DNA of 50,397 bases, from positions 1-50,397 of IMG/VR virus record IMGVR_UViG_3300042691_006802; one strand, given 5' to 3'. The first letter of the stretch is position 1, and each line of letters begins with the position of its first letter. The translations under genes and the position numbers were made by a program. This document shows positions 46,650 to 50,397 of this stretch, piece after piece. Source of the DNA: a virus. The notes under the pieces were generated by a model. It was not told where the DNA came from. It did no database searches and was given only the letters and a program-made list of their open reading frames with translations.

Positions 46650-49600
46650 ATGCCGCAATACTTGCCGCTCCCTGATGGGTCGTCTCTATTGATGAAAGAG
46701 GGTGAAAGCCCTCAAGAAGCATGGCTTAGAGCAATTGAAAAACACCCCGACGCTTTTGGCCTGTCCACACCAGCGCCAGAAGCCAAACCAGAATCGGGTT
46801 TTGTTCCCGCCCTACAGGCGGGCTTCAAAGGGCTCAAAGGCGACATTGCCGCACTGGCTGGGCGCTCTGGCCTGATGGACTTGGCCGCTGCTGAAGAGTA
46901 CAAGAAGCAGCAAGAAGCCGAAGCCAAGAAAATCTTTGCCCCCACCCAGCAGGGTTGGACCGAAGCGCCTTTCACTAAAGTTGCCGAACTGCTTGGCGGG
47001 TCACTTCCCTACATGGCCGCTCCTGTGGCTGCTGGCGCTATTCCGTTTGTTGCGCCTGTTGCCGCGCCCACTGCGGCCTTGGTTAGTACCGGTTTGGCAG
47101 GGCTGACTTCCGCCGCCCAGTTCACTGGCTCCAACTTGTCCCGTCAGATGGAAGAAGGCAAGTCTCTGGGAGAGACTGACCTTGGCGCTGCTGCCGCTGC
47201 CTCCGTGCCTCAAGCCGCGCTGGACATTGTTGGCTTCAAGATGATCCCCGGCATCCGCCGTTTGTTTGGCGCAGCGGGTAAAGAGCTGACTGAAGAAGCC
47301 GCCAAGAAGATTGCTGACAAGAGCCTCAAGTCCGTCATTGCGGATTACACACTCGCTACTGGCAAGACGATGGGCGCTGAAGGTTTGACCGAAGCTGGCC
47401 AGCAAGCGTTTGAGCGCCTCCAAGCAGGGCTGTCGTTGACGGATGAGAAAGCCCGTGACGAGTACCTTGAGAACTTCATTGGCGGCGCTGTGCTTGGCGG
47501 CGTGCTGGCCCCGGCTGGCCGCTTTGTTGAACGCGGTGAAGAGCAAGGCAAAGCCAAAGCATTTTTGGAAAAACAAGCCCAAGACCGCGAAGAAGCCGCC
47601 CGCAGCACCCCTGAAGCCTTGGTGAAACTTGGCACAGACTTCCAACAGGCACGCACACAGCTCACCAACCTGAACAACGCTTTGCGCACTAAGCCCGGGA
47701 AGAAAGCTTCTGAGGAAGAAAAAGCCCAGTATGCGGCGTTGAAAGAGCAACGCGACGCGCTGCTTGAGCAGTACAAACCTCTGGCGCAAGAGTACGCCAA
47801 ACGCAAAGATGCGGTAGATGCCGCAATGGCGCAAGCCCAATTTCAGGCAGAAACTGGGGTGGAGCAGCCTACTGCACAAAGGGCTCTTCCAAGCGACATG
47901 CCAGAAGCCATGCCCTACCAGTTGAGCCCGATGGCTCAGTTGATGGATCAGCACCAGCTCCTTGGTGACCAGATCAGCGACATCCAGACTCAGCTTGAGA
48001 GTGGACCTGACGTAGACACGCAGCTTGCCCTTACCCAACAGCTCAGTGACTTGCAAGCGCGGCAAGCAGAGATGGGGCAAACCATCGAAGCCCAAGGCGG
48101 CACAACGCTGACCCAAGAACAGCACGAGAAGGCTATGGCCGCTACCGAAAAAGCGCGGCTTGACGCACTTCAAAAAGGCGATTGGGGAGCCGCCACCAAA
48201 CAAGCACAGAAACTCAAAGCCCTGCAAGCACAGACTCCTGCGTTGCAAGAGCTTGCCTACCACCGTGAGCGCAAAGGCGTTGCTGCTGCCACACCCGAAG
48301 GTGAAACCATCCCGCTATTCTCAGAGAGCACTGAGGGTGAGAAGGTTCGTCAAAAGCCTTTGAAGTTTGTTGGGGCCGAAGGCAAGCCACTGACAGGGCT
48401 GCAAGCCGCCAAGAAGGCCGCAGAAAAAGCTGCCGCTCCGGAGACCCCCGTTGTGGCGGCAGGGCTGACCAAAGAAGTTCAACGCACTACAGCCAACTTG
48501 GCCAATGCAGTCAAGAACGCTCGGCGCAATGAGCAAGGCCAACTGGACACCACGGCAATCTACGACGCCATCAAGCAGCGCAACGAGGCCGAGAACGCAG
48601 TGTCTCGCGCTGAGGGTGCGCCTACAGAGAAAGGTTTGAAGCCTGTTGTGCTCGACATTTTTGATTTGGGCAACCAGATCAGAACGGCCATTCAGAACGG
48701 CGACACCGCGCTTGTGGATCGGATTGCCAAGACTGTTGACAAACAAACGCTCGATGCCGTGTTGGACGAGAAAGCATCCGAACGTGAAAAATTGGCCAAG
48801 GTGCTGGATGCCAAACTTGGCGTTCCGGGCACGAAACGGGTGCGGGCTGACTTGTTCAGTAAGCTGTACAACCCCAAGCAACAAGCCGAGTTCAAAAACG
48901 GAACCAGTCTTGAGACGGTTGAGCGGCCCAAAATCAGAATGATCGAGCAAGAAGTGCTCGACAAAAACGGAAAGCCCGTTCGCAATAAAGACGGCAGCAT
49001 TTTGACGGAGAAGGTTGAGGATCCTGACGGCAAGCCTGAGATTGGCAAAAACGGTTTGCCGGTGATGGAGACCGTAAAGCTCCAAGACGTGTACGACAAA
49101 GGTGGCCCTCAAGCCGTCGAGTACGAAGTCATCATGTCCCAGATTGCGGACATCTCTAAGAAAGTCACCACCAAACAAGGCCGCGCCAAAAAATCTTTGG
49201 TGCAAGAGCTGTACGATTTGGCAGCTGAACACGAGGCGTTGAAAGCGCAGCTTGCGTCTGGCATAGCTGTGCCCACCATGAGGGAGAAAGTTGCTGGCGT
49301 CCAAGCAAAGCTTGGCAAAGGGGAAGCCCCGGCAGAACGCCAGATGGATGCAAGTGAGCTATACCAGCTCAAACGCAGGCTTGCCGCCATTGAGAACAAG
49401 TACCGTGCAGTTGAAGGGCAAGTGACCCCTGTGCGGGATAAAGTGCTGAAGCTTTATGACAGCCTATACGAGACAACCGCAGAAGCGCCTGTAGAAAAAG
49501 TCCGTGCTGAAAAACGTGCAGAGTTGAGTGAGTTGGGCCAGCGCCCTGCCGTGTCTCGTGCCGCCAAGACAAAAGCGCGTATTGAGTCTGGCAACGTGCG

Positions 49601-50397
49601 CAAAGAAGCCGAAGCTTCACAAAAAATGCGGGACTTGGCCAAACAGCTTGGCACGGAAGAAAAAGAGTACGACAAGTTTGGCGAAGGCTTAATGAAAAAA
49701 GTCCGTGCTTTGGAAGAACGGTACGGTAAAAACGATCCTGCTGTGACAAGTTTCCGCATCGACATGATGCGGCAACTTGAAGAAAAAGCCCTTGAGCTTG
49801 GCAAGAAGACGCCTGAGTACAAAGCCACGCTGAAAGAGCAGATTGAATTTATGAAGTCGGCGCTTGAGTCGGCCAGTGAAGCCGGGTTTAAACAGACTGT
49901 GCCTACCAAGCGAAGCACGCAAGTCACGCGCAAATCAAGCGGTGCTCCCAAACGCATTGTTACGTCTTCTCCAGAAAGCAAGGCGACGTCGGCCAGAGAA
50001 CAAGAGGCGTTTGAACAGCGCCGGGGGGTGTTCCGGGAGATGCAAGAAGGCATTGAGTCTGAACGTCAAGGGCGGGAAGAAGATCGGTTCTTGCGCGGGG
50101 TTGAGACAGAAAGCGTTGACCTGAGCAAAGAGCAGGTCAGTCTCATCAACAACAATAAAGTTCAGTCTGTGTTGTTGGCCGTGGCATACGACGACCGATA
50201 TGACGCGTTTACCCGCACCGTGGCAAAGGCGCTTCGCCCGTTCTTGGACAACACCAACATTCGGATTGAAGACAAAGTTTATGATGGTGAAGGCAGGGAA
50301 GTGCTTGGCTATGCCATCAGCACGCAGATTGTTATCAGCCGCAATGGCGGCTTGTCAGTTGAGACTTTGCTGCACGAAAGCACCCACGCCGCTGCTG
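46650..50397 (+). CDS. Giant internal polyvalent-type protein, partial (>1249 aa)
   Basis: Open for 1249 codons to the window end. It begins MPQYLPLPDGSSLLMKEGES and has an Ala/Pro/Gly-rich part (SLPYMAAPVAAGAIPFVA, then GLTSAAQFTGSNLSRQMEEG) that could insert in membranes, followed by very long helical and charged regions. At the last residues NGGLSVETLLHESTHAA carries an HExxH zinc-binding motif. This fits large 'polyvalent' proteins that enter the host with phage DNA. The 3' end, and so the complete protease domain, is outside the window. Confidence 0.7.
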   Translation, partial: MPQYLPLPDGSSLLMKEGESPQEAWLRAIEKHPDAFGLSTPAPEAKPESGFVPALQAGFKGLKGDIAALAGRSGLMDLAAAEEYKKQQEAEAKKIFAPTQQGWTEAPFTKVAELLGGSLPYMAAPVAAGAIPFVAPVAAPTAALVSTGLAGLTSAAQFTGSNLSRQMEEGKSLGETDLGAAAAASVPQAALDIVGFKMIPGIRRLFGAAGKELTEEAAKKIADKSLKSVIADYTLATGKTMGAEGLTEAGQQAFERLQAGLSLTDEKARDEYLENFIGGAVLGGVLAPAGRFVERGEEQGKAKAFLEKQAQDREEAARSTPEALVKLGTDFQQARTQLTNLNNALRTKPGKKASEEEKAQYAALKEQRDALLEQYKPLAQEYAKRKDAVDAAMAQAQFQAETGVEQPTAQRALPSDMPEAMPYQLSPMAQLMDQHQLLGDQISDIQTQLESGPDVDTQLALTQQLSDLQARQAEMGQTIEAQGGTTLTQEQHEKAMAATEKARLDALQKGDWGAATKQAQKLKALQAQTPALQELAYHRERKGVAAATPEGETIPLFSESTEGEKVRQKPLKFVGAEGKPLTGLQAAKKAAEKAAAPETPVVAAGLTKEVQRTTANLANAVKNARRNEQGQLDTTAIYDAIKQRNEAENAVSRAEGAPTEKGLKPVVLDIFDLGNQIRTAIQNGDTALVDRIAKTVDKQTLDAVLDEKASEREKLAKVLDAKLGVPGTKRVRADLFSKLYNPKQQAEFKNGTSLETVERPKIRMIEQEVLDKNGKPVRNKDGSILTEKVEDPDGKPEIGKNGLPVMETVKLQDVYDKGGPQAVEYEVIMSQIADISKKVTTKQGRAKKSLVQELYDLAAEHEALKAQLASGIAVPTMREKVAGVQAKLGKGEAPAERQMDASELYQLKRRLAAIENKYRAVEGQVTPVRDKVLKLYDSLYETTAEAPVEKVRAEKRAELSELGQRPAVSRAAKTKARIESGNVRKEAEASQKMRDLAKQLGTEEKEYDKFGEGLMKKVRALEERYGKNDPAVTSFRIDMMRQLEEKALELGKKTPEYKATLKEQIEFMKSALESASEAGFKQTVPTKRSTQVTRKSSGAPKRIVTSSPESKATSAREQEAFEQRRGVFREMQEGIESERQGREEDRFLRGVETESVDLSKEQVSLINNNKVQSVLLAVAYDDRYDAFTRTVAKALRPFLDNTNIRIEDKVYDGEGREVLGYAISTQIVISRNGGLSVETLLHESTHAAA

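Noticed and set aside
47001-49304. 420- and 327-codon minus-strand frames opposite the giant gene
   Set aside because: The plus strand is open for the whole 3.7 kb with conserved motifs. The antisense frames are Phe/Leu-rich shadows.

Overview
The window reads as part of a tailed double-stranded DNA phage genome (Caudoviricetes). Genes are tightly packed, usually overlap at ATGA/GTGA/TAATG junctions, and carry clear Shine-Dalgarno sites. There are two arms. Positions 1-13746 are transcribed leftward (minus strand) and hold about 39 mostly very small genes. Positions 14104-50397 are transcribed rightward and hold the packaging, head, connector, fibre, lysis and internal-virion genes. No replication, integrase, repressor or lysogeny genes are seen. 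The structural layout is podovirus-like (P22/SU10-like): terminase, a large portal, scaffold, HK97-type capsid, two connector/adaptor-type proteins, a gp10-like hub and very large internal proteins, with no sheath, tube or tape-measure gene. The host cannot be read from the sequence. The general look suggests a phage of an aquatic Gram-negative (perhaps betaproteobacterial) host, which is inference only.

Leftward arm: 1-6101 is a run of small genes. Many are joined by the same start junction (CTCAAGGAGAAGAACACATG), whose ribosome binding site also codes for the C-terminus (LKEKNT) of the gene before it. Several encode zinc-ribbon or finger-like peptides, a GNAT-like protein, a winged-helix-like protein and small membrane peptides. 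6111-8596 holds the two largest genes of this arm: an M20-like metallopeptidase and a cysteine-rich acidic protein. 8630-13746 holds more small genes plus six copies of a dispersed palindrome, GTGGGACA-NNN-TGTCCCAC. Three copies are translated in frame inside genes. A non-coding AT-rich stretch (12296-12724) carries many TGTCCA boxes.

Divergent control region: 13747-14103 separates the arms. It carries a C-rich/G-quadruplex-forming tract, two AT-rich inverted repeats and a strong leftward-oriented terminator hairpin.

Rightward arm: small and large terminase (14205-16314), portal, a GroES-like co-chaperonin, scaffold, decoration-like protein and major capsid protein (16326-22392). A UUCG-loop terminator and a structured leader follow. 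Next come small virion-associated genes and connectors (22533-26950). A long fibre/receptor-binding region follows (26947-37406), with four paralogous beta-rich genes, two glycine-rich adhesin-like genes, a cupin and a protein built of 14 exact-length 20-residue repeats followed by five 11-residue Trp repeats. The lysis region (37410-39305) has overlapping membrane proteins, a holin and a T4-type lysozyme. The hub and internal or ejection proteins run from 39307 to the end, where a very large open gene reaches an HExxH metallopeptidase-like motif just before the window stops.
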